Assembly: GCA_024305745.1 (NCBI GenBank)
Contig: JAHRBS010000007.1
Coordinates: 1,798,001 to 1,862,000 of the forward strand
Source of the DNA: Polyporus tsugae
Taxonomy: Eukaryota > Basidiomycota > Agaricomycetes > Polyporales > Polyporaceae
Reading direction: 5' to 3'
Length of the DNA stretch: 64,000 bases
Position numbers and translations under genes: made by a program. Below the pieces are notes generated by a model, which worked only from the letters and a program-made list of their open reading frames with translations, did not search any database and had not been told where the DNA came from. This document shows, piece by piece, positions 11,483-22,318 of the stretch. Position 1 is the stretch's first letter; each line of letters begins with the position of its first letter.

Positions 11483-12600
11483 TCAGACAGCTTCTCCCGG
11501 GGTGATGTACCACTGGTTCCACGTCGTCTTTATCGGCGGTGGGGTGCGGAGCCGGCGCGGAGCCCTGGGGTCGTATACCGGCCGCATGCTCTGCAGGGGA
11601 TCAGGCGCCACGACACGGCGGCGTTCGCGATCGCCAGGCTTGTGTATCCACATCTCCGGAGGGGTGCCGTGCTGCACGCCAACGATCCTTGTCGTCGGGA
11701 GGGCTTGCGGGTTCAAAGCGCGCTGCGGCCTCGGCGACGGGGCCGGGGACCGCGGTCGCACCAGGGGACGGTTCATCCACCGGATGTCCCCGGAATCGTC
11801 GAAGTAGTCTTCGCTTGCGACCTCTGCGTCGATTATAGCGAGGAAGGTCTCTGCGGAGAAGCAATGAGATGCGGTTCTTGTGCATGTGGCTCGGGTGGCG
11901 GAGCCCTGAACTTGGAACGGTGCTCACCGAAGCCGATTGCGAACCAAGTTATAAGGGCGAAGAAGACCGAGAGCAGGCATACGTAGACGACGTTTGTCGC
12001 ACCGAGGTCTCTTGCCAGCCTCCCCAAGTCATTTGGGTCATCGGAGCTCGGGGTAATAAGTTGGATGAGCACAAATATGCCCTTTACTAATAAACACGTC
12101 AAGGTTGGAGGTCGAGTGTCAATGCCCCGGCCGATAATGGGTCAGACTGAACGCACTCACCAAAGTCCACAGCGGCCAAAAACACCATCAAGAACTTGCC
12201 AGAGTATTCCAACTTCCAGCTCCGCGATGTCCTCCAGATGTGGTGACAGACGCAAACCGCGGTGCTGGTGGCTACGGTCAGGCCTGACAGGCAGGTTTCA
12301 AGTCGGGAGACGTACCGGGCCAGGAGCACAACCATTATGATCGCTTCCAGAATCCAAAGGATCATCATCCCACCTGACATAGAAACATTTAGCCATGGTC
12401 TCCGATGATGGAGCATCGGAAACTTGCGCTCACGTTGGTCTCGATGTTGTAGCCATAGAAGGAAAAAGATAACCATAGATATGGTGTGGATGATGAGCAA
12501 GTTAAGCCCTGTGAGCGATTTATCAGCAGGTGCTAGCTTCCAACAAGGACATAGAGTACTCACACATGAAGAACTTGATGGGAAGATTGAATAGAAACAT
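11483..12600 (-). CDS. Hypothetical four-TM membrane protein
   Basis: Exons 12600-12564, 12508-12434, 12373-12161, 12086-11928 and 11850-11483 give 283 aa with all phases closing. Intron 12433-12374 is 60 nt and stop-free, so it could be missed. Four hydrophobic segments can be seen, around NLLIIHTISMVIFFLLWL, MMILWILEAIIMVVLLARYV, FLMVFLAAVDFVKGIFVLIQ and VVYVCLLSVFFALITWFAIG. They are followed by an acidic link (DAEVASEDYFDDSG) and a proline/arginine-rich, probably cytosolic tail ending TWNQWYITPGEAV. I do not recognise a family; the four-helix plan with a disordered tail is common among lineage-specific basidiomycete membrane proteins. Substrate and function cannot be inferred. A TATA-like TTATATAC lies about 160 bases upstream at 12758-12765. 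Confidence 0.72.
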
Positions 12601-12757
12601 CTTTGGTGACCAGGTTGACCACGTCGGAGGCGCTGCCTGGATTCTGGTGGTCTTGTGGGGAATCAGCGCTCTGCGCCTTCGTGTGAGGATGAAGAAAGGT
12701 GGTGTGTTGGGGGAGGGAGGATGAAAGCTGCAGGGGCCAGCGAAAGGCGAGCCTGAG

Positions 12758-12765
12758 GTATATAA
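12758..12765 (-). promoter_or_regulatory. TATA-like element of the four-TM gene
   Basis: TTATATAC on the minus strand about 160 bases before the proposed ATG at 12600. Position and sequence fit a TATA box; there is no transcript evidence. Confidence 0.35.
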
Positions 12766-13134
12766 CGACCAACGCTTGAGCCACTTGCCATCGACAAAGC
12801 AACGGAGCGTCCATAATCGACCTTGAGCTTGGTGAAGTGGGCATGGGGGAAATGACAGGAATCAAAGCGTCGCGGTCAATACTTCAGTAGCCGGGCCGCG
12901 AAGAAGGTTTAGTGCCTGACATAGAGTCGTGCGGCGGGGGTAAGGACTCCCGAAGGCCTGCATATCTATAAAGGGAGGTGGATGGCAGGCTCAATGCGTT
13001 AGAAGACCCGCAGACAAAGCGATTGACATACCGCATTACCAAAAGCGTCAGTCCAGACAAAGCGGCATTCCGTATCCTAGGGAAGTTAGAGCCATCGATC
13101 AGCATGTCCGATGGTATGTAGTCTCAAAACGTCA
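12766..13134. other. Spacer, no gene seen
   Basis: Upstream region of the four-TM gene and 3' side of the small gene ending at 13135; short frames only. Confidence 0.5.
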
Positions 13135-13577
13135 TCATCGGTCACGGTCGAGGGTATCGGTATCTTTCCCCGACATTGCAGCGTGAGGTCGTGAGTCTAA
13201 CACATTGTGGAGCATTGCCCTTCTTGTATTGTATGCGACCACAATCATCTCGTCGATGGCCTGCAAAGAAGAGTACCTCATTAGTCCCCTGACTTTAGTT
13301 GAGCAGCACTAGTCATACCTTCTTGTGGGATGTGTGATGTAAGGACTCCAACGTCGTCAGAGTAGCAACGTGGGGAATTGACGTTGGATCAGGACAGGTG
13401 GCGTTTGCGACGATGTAGGGGATGCTCGCAGTCGATGCAGTCTGATGTAGTAGAGACAATCAAGGACAGTCCTGAACGCACGCGTGAACCTAGTCTCATG
13501 GCGGCTTTTCTACCGCCACGAATAGAGCACAGCTTCCAGTCGCGCGTTCGCGGTCTTAGTATTACATACCTCGACAT
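13135..13577 (-). CDS. Small hypothetical protein, four exons
   Basis: Exons 13577-13570, 13509-13482, 13441-13319 and 13260-13135 close into a 94-aa frame (101 aa if the in-frame ATG at 13598 is used). The two 3' exons are the firm part: donor GTATGA after SHKK, acceptor TTTGCAG before AIDEMIVVAYNTRRAML, and an end in DTDTLDRDR. The 5' exons are very short and depend on a GTATGT donor and a GTGCGT donor, so the N-terminus is provisional. The product is mostly helical-looking and soluble, with no signal peptide, membrane segment or cysteine motif. I do not recognise the family. Its placement directly downstream of ATG8, on the same strand, says nothing specific about its role. Confidence 0.55.
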
Positions 13578-13870
13578 GTCCTCAGTCCCAAACCACACAT
13601 CGCGACATTGCTTGATCTACCCAAATGACCCATATACATTCTTCATTATTCCATTCATCGAGGCTATTTGGGGACTGAAAGATACAAGCTCAAATAAAAT
13701 ACAGTACGCTCATCCGAATGAAGCAGACCGAATGGCGGTGATAATCAATCCGGCGTATGCGTATCTGGAGAGGGGGCGATGAGACGAGACGGCAACGAAC
13801 CGTGGAGGGCGGACGATGGCGACGCCAACAACGTACGCGGGGGAACAAGTAACATACGTGGGGAACAAGT

Positions 13871-13905
13871 AGGAGGAGGAGGAGGAGGAGGAGGAGGAGG
13901 AGGAG
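13871..13905 (+). repeat. (AGG)n microsatellite
   Basis: About twelve uninterrupted AGG triplets in the presumed 3' flank of ATG8, outside any exon I can define. Confidence 0.9.
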
Positions 13906-14036
13906 ATATCCCGGTTACGTGCGCCGACGGTATCTATTCTGCTGACCGAGTCCGCGTCCGCAAAGATGACATAACGAGATTAGGAGACATTTGCAACCAC
14001 GAAAGACCAAACGACTGCGGTGTGCGTGTTGGCCGT

Positions 14037-14661
<625 letters not shown>

Positions 14662-15339
14662 GTTGTAGGGGGTTGGAAGGTGGGTGAAGTGAAAGGGTTG
14701 TGTCGGTGGGAGCGGTGGTGGTCGAAGAGAGAGAGAGAGAGCTGCAGTAGGATGACGATGGCAATGAACCTGAAGTAGTCAGGAAACGAAGAGCCTCTGT
14801 CGAGGTTGGCGCGACCGAGCCGCGTGACTCGATAAACACGCCACAACAACGCGCAAGGTTGCCCGATACGGCCTCCTCTCCGGTGACCGTCCCGCACTCG
14901 GGCCACCTTCAATGCATTCACTCATTCACCCCCAAGGCGATGTTTGTGGCAGCCTGTGCCTATTGCTCGTACCACTGCGACGTCGACAAATCCGGGGTGC
15001 TCGGGGCCTCGGGGATGTGGAGACATACTCACATCGACACGCGCTATATATATGTAGTATATACGACTGCCTTCACACTCAGTCTCGAATTGAGGTGACC
15101 CGTGGATGCCGCATCCGCGGTGTTCATGAAGATAGGGGTATGCTGTCTGCGGAAGAGTCTGCGACACGGCGAAAGATATTCTTGTTATACGTGTCTCCGT
15201 CCAGTTTGTGTGGCAGAATGCGCGAACAGAGGTCAGATTAAGCAAGAATATTGTACAACGACATACACGTCTATCATCCTAAAGTAAGAGCGGCATGGAA
15301 GGACGACTCAAAATGCCGCAATGAAGGGGAAGTGGGAGT
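14662..15339. other. ATG8 promoter region; no other gene
   Basis: About 680 bases between ATG8 and MRP10, both on the minus strand. It contains a (GA)n tract at 14727-14741 and short frames only. Confidence 0.55.
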
Positions 15340-15693
15340 CTAGTTGAGGGTCTTCCCAAGCCGAGCCAAGTGGTAGTTGATAGTCGGTTTGTGTTTTCTT
15401 GTCGGTGCAGGCTACACATTGCATTGCTTAGGGGTATGTCCTCCCTCGACACGTGTAAGGGTACTCACAGCACTACGCATACAAGACATCAGTGCCTTGG
15501 CAGACTCTGCGCAAGCACCATTTGACATGATGTCGTTGGTGGCTGACCAGCATGCCAGCATAGCTGTAAACTGCGGGGTGCACGGCCGAATAGCAGCCGC
15601 TACAGAGAGCGGCGTGAGTTGTCACGAAAACATCTCCGTAGTGAAGGCATGCTCACCTTGACGCGGCCTGACCTTCAACTTCTCAATGTGCAT
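15340..15693 (-). CDS. MRP10: Mitochondrial small-subunit protein mS37 (Mrp10, CHCH)
   Basis: Exons 15693-15657, 15599-15469 and 15411-15340 encode 79 aa, too fragmented to stand out as an open frame. It starts MHIEKLKVRPRQ and carries a twin CX9C motif: Cys19/Cys29 around TPQFTAMLA and Cys42/Cys52 around AESAKALMS. It ends KHKPTINYHLARLGKTLN. This pattern is that of Mrp10/mS37 (CHCHD1), a small-subunit mitochondrial ribosomal protein whose paired disulfides form after Mia40-dependent import. All phases close and the length fits the family. Confidence 0.9.
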
Positions 15694-16056
15694 CTCGTCT
15701 TCTCACCAAGCAACCTGAGTATATCCACGATATCGCGCCGAAGTTAGAAGGGCCAGGCAAGCAAGCAAGTGAGCCCTCGAGACCGTCAACAATGGCTGAC
15801 AATAGAGCGCACCTGAGACAGTCCAGGGATCGAAGCGGAGGTAGAGGTAGCGGTCAGGTCAGGGCTCCTACTCACAACTCACCGATTTGCCACCAGCGAA
15901 ACGGACACGGCCCGCCCCGGCCCCATCACGTGTTTCCACGTAGGTAACTGCCGCGCGGGGACAGAATCAGCAGGAAACGCTCTCATCTCCTCCTCATCCC
16001 CTCGCCTCGACGCTTGCATCTGACCTTCTTGTCTTTGCCGCTTGGACTCTGCCGCA
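15694..16056. other. Divergent promoter of MRP10 and UBC6
   Basis: About 360 bases between oppositely oriented starts. Several GTGAG/AG pairs on the minus strand suggest an intron in the MRP10 leader; no further coding exon was found. Confidence 0.5.
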
Positions 16057-17428
16057 ATGGCCGCGAGGACTGGGTTCAACAAGAACAACTCCGGTGCGTT
16101 ACTTCTTTGGCGTCGTGGCGTCCGGAGGGGATTGATTTTGGACACAGCTGTCAAGCGGATTATGCAAGAGGCCAGGGAGCTCGCAAACGACCCATGTACG
16201 GACTATGCTGCCGCACCTCTTGAGGTAAGTCACTCCTCTATAACATCCAACTTTACTTCATTTTAACGCCACGCCCCCTCCCCTGCCCGCAGGACGATAT
16301 CTTCGTGAGTACAAAGATACCTCATCTTGCTAGCAGATAACCTGACTCGCGTCAGGAATGGCATTGTACCCTCCGAGGATCTCCTGGTACGGAGTTTGAA
16401 GGCGGACTGTACCATTTCCGTATACTGCTCCCCACCGAGTACCCCTTTCGCCCGCCCGCCATCATGATGCTCACACCCAACGGCCGCTTCGAGCTGAATA
16501 CGAAGGTGAACCGCACCCCGTTCACCACGTGCCATATCGTCCCTCGCTGAACATTATTTTAGATTTGTATCAGCTTCACGAACTGTACGTTTTCTCCGCT
16601 GGCTATGTTTCACATCGTATACTGAATGGTTGTCTGCAGATCACGAGGAGCTCTGGCAGCCAGCGTGGGGCGTGCGGACTGGTGAGGATCTACTGCGGCC
16701 GGTCATCGGCTCCTTCATATTTTGTTAACTCATCCTTCCCCGTCACCAGCGATTATAGGTCTCCAAGGCTTCTTCCCCCTCAAAGGAACCGCTGCAGTAG
16801 GCGTCGGTGCTCTTGAATACCCCTCAGCGGAGCGGAAGCGCCTCGCCGCATTGTATGTTACCTCCGTCTACCGCACCTCCAACATATACCATAACTCACT
16901 ATATTCCGCAGGTCGCGCGAATGGACGTGCCCGCGCTGCAACGCCACGAACATGGAACACCTACCTGACCCTCCTCCCTCCGATGGCAGTGCATCTTCGT
17001 CATCGTCGTCAAGCGAAACCTCGTCTGCCGAGACTTCGACATCTGCACCTTCCCCAGCGCCTGCATCCGAAGCCCCCGACAATGTCCTTGTTACCGCAGA
17101 AGCCCCTCCGGAAGCCCAGACCGCAGCCGTAGAAAACGGCCAGTCTCAGGCGCAAGCCCCCTCGCCGGAGACGCATGTCATCCACCGTCCTATCCCACTC
17201 ATTGCCCCCAAACCGACACGCCCGCACGCTCAAGCATCCATCGTCACACAGTCATACACCCCACCGCGCACGCCGGACACACAGCCTGCCAGCCGTCGTG
17301 AAACTCCCCAGCCGGCCCTCGTCGTAGCCGTTCGACAAACGCCACGCCGCCCTCCGGTTCTGTTAGACACCGCCATCTGCGTAATTCTGGTCCTGCTGTT
17401 CGCACTCATTGCACGCAGGTTCCTATGA
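16057..17428 (+). CDS. UBC6: Tail-anchored ubiquitin-conjugating enzyme, UBC6/UBE2J type
   Basis: Eight exons (16057-16093, 16148-16224, 16293-16304, 16356-16505, 16563-16584, 16640-16681, 16750-16852, 16912-17428) encode 319 aa, including a 12-nt micro-exon (DDIF). The UBC domain spans about residues 10-165. It includes YPFRPPAIMMLTPNGRFE and the active-site block NTKICISFTN, with Cys94 as the expected catalytic cysteine, then WQPAWGVRTAIIGLQGF, typical of the Ubc6/UBE2J branch rather than other E2s. A CPRCN element follows. A proline/serine/alanine-rich linker leads to a C-terminal membrane segment, AICVILVLLFALIARRFL, ending in basic residues. This is the usual tail anchor that places the enzyme on the cytosolic face of the ER for ER-associated degradation. 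It converges with SF3A1 over about 330 bases. Confidence 0.93.
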
Positions 17429-17755
17429 GCATGTCCGATGCCCTGTCCTCTCCGCGTTTGTTATTATGCAGGTATCCTTATGACCCGGCGCCCCCTCTAT
17501 AGGTTTCGGTGTATACTAGTGTAGTTTAGTGCTTGGCTTCGTCTCTCCTCTCGAGCCTATTACCTCATGTTTCTCGTCCCACTTGCATGATACTCGCGCG
17601 AAATGTCTTGGTTTCAACACCCATCCCCCTGTGCGGTCGGATACGTCTGGAATAAGCATTATATAGACGACAGTAAGAAATACAACAAAACCGCAATATT
17701 GCAATGTGCAAGGTTCGCAACCGACAGAATGGGAAGATGGAGGGTCCCGTCCACA
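17429..17755. other. Convergent spacer UBC6/SF3A1
   Basis: 3' untranslated regions of two converging genes. No gene seen. Confidence 0.6.
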
Positions 17756-20407
17756 CTACTTCTTTTTCTTCTCGTCGCGGACCGTGGCGACGACGAGGTC
17801 CTCGTCCTCGAGGTTGTACACCGCGATCGTCTGCGTGTTCGTGAGCATCTTGCCCTGGTACGACACCCGGATCCTCGACACGCCCACGATGCTGCCCGTC
17901 GCCTGTACGATCCTATCGCGCAGCGTCGACACGAGCAGGTTGAGCGGGAGGTCCGGCAGCGTGATGACGCCCCCGTCGAACTTCCACTCGGGCTTCGACG
18001 GCTCGTTCGGCAACTGCACCCGGAGGGAGATCGGGTGCGTGTGCATGCTGATCCAGTCCTGCTCGGGGTAGAGCGCGCCCCCGGGGAGCTTCGCGACCCG
18101 CTGGCGCTTCGCGGGTGGGAGCCCGTCTGCGCCGTCCTCCATCTCGTCCGCGCTGCGCACCATGCCAGCTTGCGGCGGGGTGTTGGCGGGCATGGGTGCC
18201 GCCATCGCCGCTGCGCGCGCGGGGTGCATCATGGGCGCACCGGCAGGAGGGGGTTGGTAACCGAATGGTTGGGCGGCGTCCATGCCTTGGTAGTGCAGCG
18301 GCGGAAGCATGACAGGGGCTGGTTGAGGAGGGAAGAGGGATGGCGGTTGAGGGCCAGAGGAGACGGTTGCTGCGGAGTAGGCCGGATTCGGTCCTGCGCC
18401 AGAAGGCGGGGCGGGGAGAGATGCTGGTGCGGGCGGCAGCGAGTTGAGAGGGGCGGGAATGGCGGCGGGACCGATACCAGGACCGATCGCATTGGTTTCT
18501 TGCCTGTAAGCGAAATATGAAGGTCAGATTCAGCTCACGCGCAAGGGGAAAAGTACGCACGGTCCAAGACCCTTCGCGCGGTGGATGGCCGCAATTTGCT
18601 CGTCGATGTTCGAGTTCGTCTGATACCTGTCGAGTGTGTTCGCCTTCGAGGCAGTGTGACCATCCCAAACGTCCTTCTCGCGCTCCCTCCGACGCAATCG
18701 CTCCTCTTCCTCTTCCTTCTTCCTCTTCTCCTCGTCCGCCTCGGCACCAAAGATATCAACACGCGTCCGCGCAAGGTTCTTGAGTGATGATACGACATTG
18801 GCACCGCGCAGGAGCTCGGATGCCTGCGCCTTGCGGGCCTCGAGCACATCACGCTGCGACTTCCACTTGGGATCCAGCAGCTCGATTCGCATGTGTTCTT
18901 GCAGCTCGTCGACAGGAATTTGCTGGCCGCAAATAGTACATGTAGTGAGCTTCTCGCCAGCCTTCTTGGACACTGTGGCCGAAACTGTTAGACGCTTTAT
19001 CAATAGCAAGGGATGTGATAGGAGTCTCACGTTTAGGAACATAATCCGTCCGAATCTTCATTGGGCCACCAACGTCCAACGAGCTCGCCTGAATGGCCCT
19101 CGCTCGCTCGATCTCCATCTGTCGCTCCTCTTCGTCGCGACGCCGTCTTTCCTTCGTCTCGTCGTCCTCATCGTCACTCTCCTCCATGACCGCGTCGTCG
19201 TCCTCACGCGCCGCTGCGGCCGCTTCAGCATCTGCGGCAGCTTGACGAGCACGGTGTGCCTCAACGTCTTCAGCGGTGGTCTCCATGATCATCGCCGCCA
19301 TCCTCTTCTGAGCGAGCGTCATGCTCTCCACCTCTTGCACGCTCATGGGTGGTGGGAGCTCTGAAGTGGCATCCGCAGCGGTGAACTCGATGGTTTGCAC
19401 GATGGCATAGTCATGCCAGTCGATCTCGGCGAAAGCGACTGTAATAATATGTCAGACGTCATAGCATCTAACAAGGCGCAGCCGAACTCACCTCGCTCGG
19501 CCTCTTTGTCGTCTTCGCGCTTCTTGTCCTGCTCGCGCTTGACGTGCTCCCAGCGTGCGCGCTTCTTCGCAACCTCGAGGTCCTTCCACCGAGCACCGTC
19601 ATGTATACGGTCCTTTAGCTGCGCCAGCATCTCCTTACTAGGCAGGAGGACTTTTGCGTATTGCTCCACTAACCTGTTGAAGTACCCAAACAGCGAGTGG
19701 GTCGGTCGCAGGAAGTCAAACTGATAGTTCCGTCCCTCCCGTGCCGAAAGCGCATTCAAGAACGGGCGACCTCTCCGTGCCGTAAACAGCGCGGTGAGCT
19801 TGATGATGTCCCTGTTCAACCAGCAGTATCTCAGTATCGCATGCCACTTACGAACGGAGCCCAAGGGTACGCACAAGTCAATCGCAGTGACGTTTGGAAT
19901 GTTCAGAATGAACTCCGGCACGGGTGGCTCTTCGCCCAGATCGAGGGGGACCACCGGCTCAGCAGGCTTCTCTTCCGTCTTCTCTCCTTCCTTCGGCGCG
20001 GGCTCCTCCTCGAGCTCGCCGCGGACGACCTTGTCCATGCGGTGTCTGTAGTATGCATGGTAAGGGTCCGCTGGGTTGAGGAACGCAAACTTTGGGTCCT
20101 GACGCTGGTTCTCGCGGATCTTCTCCTCGAACTGAGGTGGGTTGGCGGAACGTGCGACAAAGGCCGCCGTACGGTCAATGACGGCTGCAAGGCGCAAGAA
20201 TTAAGACTCTTCAGCACACGGAGTGATGAATACGTGCAGGAGAAAGATCTACTTACACTTAATCTCGGGGGGAGGGAGGATAAGACCGCTGGCGAACTTG
20301 GGTTCCTTTGGCATTCCGTTGTGACCGTCCACGCCCTTCCCAGCTACCATATTCACGTCACCATCCAGTGCTGGAGGCGGTGGCATCGCCTGTGTCGCCA
20401 CGCTCAT
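17756..20407 (-). CDS. SF3A1: Splicing factor 3A subunit 1 (SF3A1/Prp21/Sap114)
   Basis: Six exons (20407-20257, 20184-19875, 19811-19492, 19438-19031, 18972-18561, 18503-17756) encode 782 aa. Domains in order: SURP1 (about 52-100; VIDRTAAFVARSANPPQFEE), SURP2 (about 155-205; LFTARRGRPFLNALSAREG), a charged central region containing CTICGQQIPVDELQEHMRIE, a proline-rich stretch, and a C-terminal ubiquitin-like domain (about 690-782) ending in a lysine run. This is the complete SF3A1 plan. The protein belongs to SF3a in the U2 snRNP: SURP2 binds SF3A3 and the ubiquitin-like domain contacts U1 stem-loop 4 in animals. Intron 19874-19812 is 63 nt and stop-free. A 305-codon plus-strand frame opposite the last exon is an antisense shadow. 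It diverges from MRPL31 over 186 bases. Confidence 0.96.
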
Positions 20408-20593
20408 TTTGCAACAAGAAAGATGGTGAAAGGTAGTGAAGCAAAGTAATGGCAGGGAGCAAGGAGTGCTGTGGCTTTGGACTGGCCGTGGCGTTCTTAC
20501 TGGGACGCTCATGTGCTTAGTCAGCTTCACATTTCCTTTCTCGACCGGCACGTCCTTGTGGCCAGCAACTTCCACCCTCCACTGTCTGAGAAT

Positions 20594-21077
20594 ATGTTCG
20601 GAGCCTTCAGACCGACACAGCCGAGCTTCGTGGGTCTCCTGTGGTATGTTTCACTCCAAGTACGTGTGTCTTTGTTTGCTCACCAGGCTGTACCTTGTAG
20701 GAAAACACCATGGAAGCTGTCACGTACCCGGAAGGCCAACGTTCGTGCTCGTCTGAAGCAAGTGGACTCTGTCATTGAGGCGGTTCAGGCGAGCGGGGTT
20801 CAATGTAAAGCATTGGTGCGAAGTCCTTTATCTGCGAGTTGTTGCGTCTTATGCACCTGCCATCGTTAGGACAAGGCTCTAGAGCTGCCGAAGGAGCATG
20901 AGATGCCACCACGGGACAAGTACACTGTCTTTTCGCGACACACCAAGGGTTACCGGAAGGGCATTCATAAGGTCCCTAAATGGACAAGAGTACGCGCCTC
21001 CCATCCAACATACAGCCGTTTATCCCACTCACACGTCGATACAGTTGACACTGAGAACAAACCCTAAAGGTTTTTAG
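20594..21077 (+). CDS. MRPL31: Mitochondrial large-subunit protein mL60 (MRPL31)
   Basis: Exons 20594-20643, 20701-20815, 20870-20989 and 21045-21077 encode 105 aa. MFGAFRPTQPSFVGLLWKTP leads into a basic segment, SRTRKANVRARLKQVDSVIE, and the C-terminus has KYTVFSRHTKGYRKGIHKVP then TRLTLRTNPKGF. This matches the fungal mL60/MRP-L31 family, a small structural protein of the mitochondrial 54S subunit. All phases close; size is typical. It shares a short divergent promoter with SF3A1 and converges on CMS1 over about 125 bases. Confidence 0.9.
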
Positions 21078-21202
21078 TACTACTCTCGTCTGCTCGCTGT
21101 ATCATACACTCGACTATTATGGAGGTTTGTTACGAACCATCCTAGGTGACGTAGGGGGGAGGAAATGGGGAATATGGCGGAACGCGTCAGTAAGGTATGC
21201 TT

Positions 21203-22318
21203 CTACAATAACACCAACTGGATCGTCCCTTGCTTCAAGCCATTGAAGACTTTAGGGGCACCGAGTACTGTCCTGAAAACCTCGTCCCGAGTCTCCGGAA
21301 TGTCCAACAATGAACGTTTCTTAACGTCTCGATATGAGATGTCAAGGATTATGTGAGTAAGAGCCGACGTAGGAAGGGCATCTGTGCAAGGCGTGGGCAT
21401 GTCGCGCGGACAACCGTGGAGCAGAAGACCATAACTTACCAGTGTCGCTTAACAACTTCCCTAGACGTCCCGGAGTGCCGACTGCTGCCGCAATCTTCGT
21501 CCTCTTCAGGTACGCGACATGTTCTTCGAGCTTGAAATGCTTTGCGAACAATTTCGCGACGTCACCGCCCTTCTCCCCTCGCAGGCGTTTATCCTTGAGC
21601 ACTCTGGTAACATCCGCCACCCGAAGCGCTGCTCCAGCGACGAAAATCAGTGTTGGTGCTCCATTGTTCTTTGGCCGTTGACCCATACGTGTACGAAGGG
21701 TGGGGAGGACTGGAGGGAGGTTCGTGAAAACGAAGCAAACGATGGGACGAAACACTGCGCACTCTTGGTAATCAAGTCCACCAATTGGTCCAAGTTCCTC
21801 GAGCCCTCCCATGCGCTCGTGTCCGCTATTGAACTCTCTATCTATGTGGTCAACATTCAGAACTCACCTAAATAAAACATATCTCGGCACTCACCGGGTA
21901 TTTGAACATCGGCAAGCTCGATACCAGAGAATTTAGAGAAAGTCTTTGCTTGCATAGATGTGATATAGTCTGCAAGCAGGACAGGCGGTTGTGCGGACAC
22001 CGAGGGCGGCTCTACAGGTTCTACAGTTTCCACAAACTTCCGCTTCTACAAGTAACGCACAACGTGAGAGGAAGAAAATATGATGCAGGGATTCAGGAAA
22101 CGTGCCTTTGCCTTCCGCTCCTTCTCCTTTGCTCTGCGCTTCCGCTTTTTTTCAGCAGCGGCTGCATTCTGGGCCTGGCTTGACTGTCCAACATCGCCAT
22201 CTTCATCCGCACTGAGAAGCTCTCCAATATCTTCAGTCTCAGGAAGGTCATCCTCCTCGGACATCGCCACGAGGTCGTCGGGAACGAAGTCATCCTCGAG
22301 GTCGTCGCCGTGCTGCAT
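21203..22318 (-). CDS. CMS1: Cms1-like 90S pre-ribosome protein
   Basis: Exons 22318-22106, 22045-21895, 21825-21763, 21709-21440 and 21381-21203 encode 291 aa. An acidic N-terminus (DDLEDDFVPDDLV) and a basic KKRKRRAKEKERK block precede the Cms1 core: YITSMQAKTFSKFSGIELAD, SRNLDQLVDLITK, GAPTLIFVAGAALRVADVTR, GGDVAKLFAKHFKLEEHV, AAVGTPGRLGKLL, then LTHIILDISYRDVKKRSLLD and PETRDEVFRTVLGAPKV. Cms1 proteins resemble part of a DEAD-box helicase and join the U3-containing small-subunit processome in the nucleolus. The first intron (22105-22046) appears to start with GC rather than GT (AAG|GCACGT), since no GT donor in the right phase is available. The other junctions are ordinary. The gene is complete. 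Confidence 0.9.

Noticed and set aside
17603..18520. 305-codon plus-strand open frame
   Set aside because: Lies antisense to the last exon of SF3A1, whose frame is fully consistent with the family. Its arginine/valine/histidine-rich composition is that of a shadow frame.
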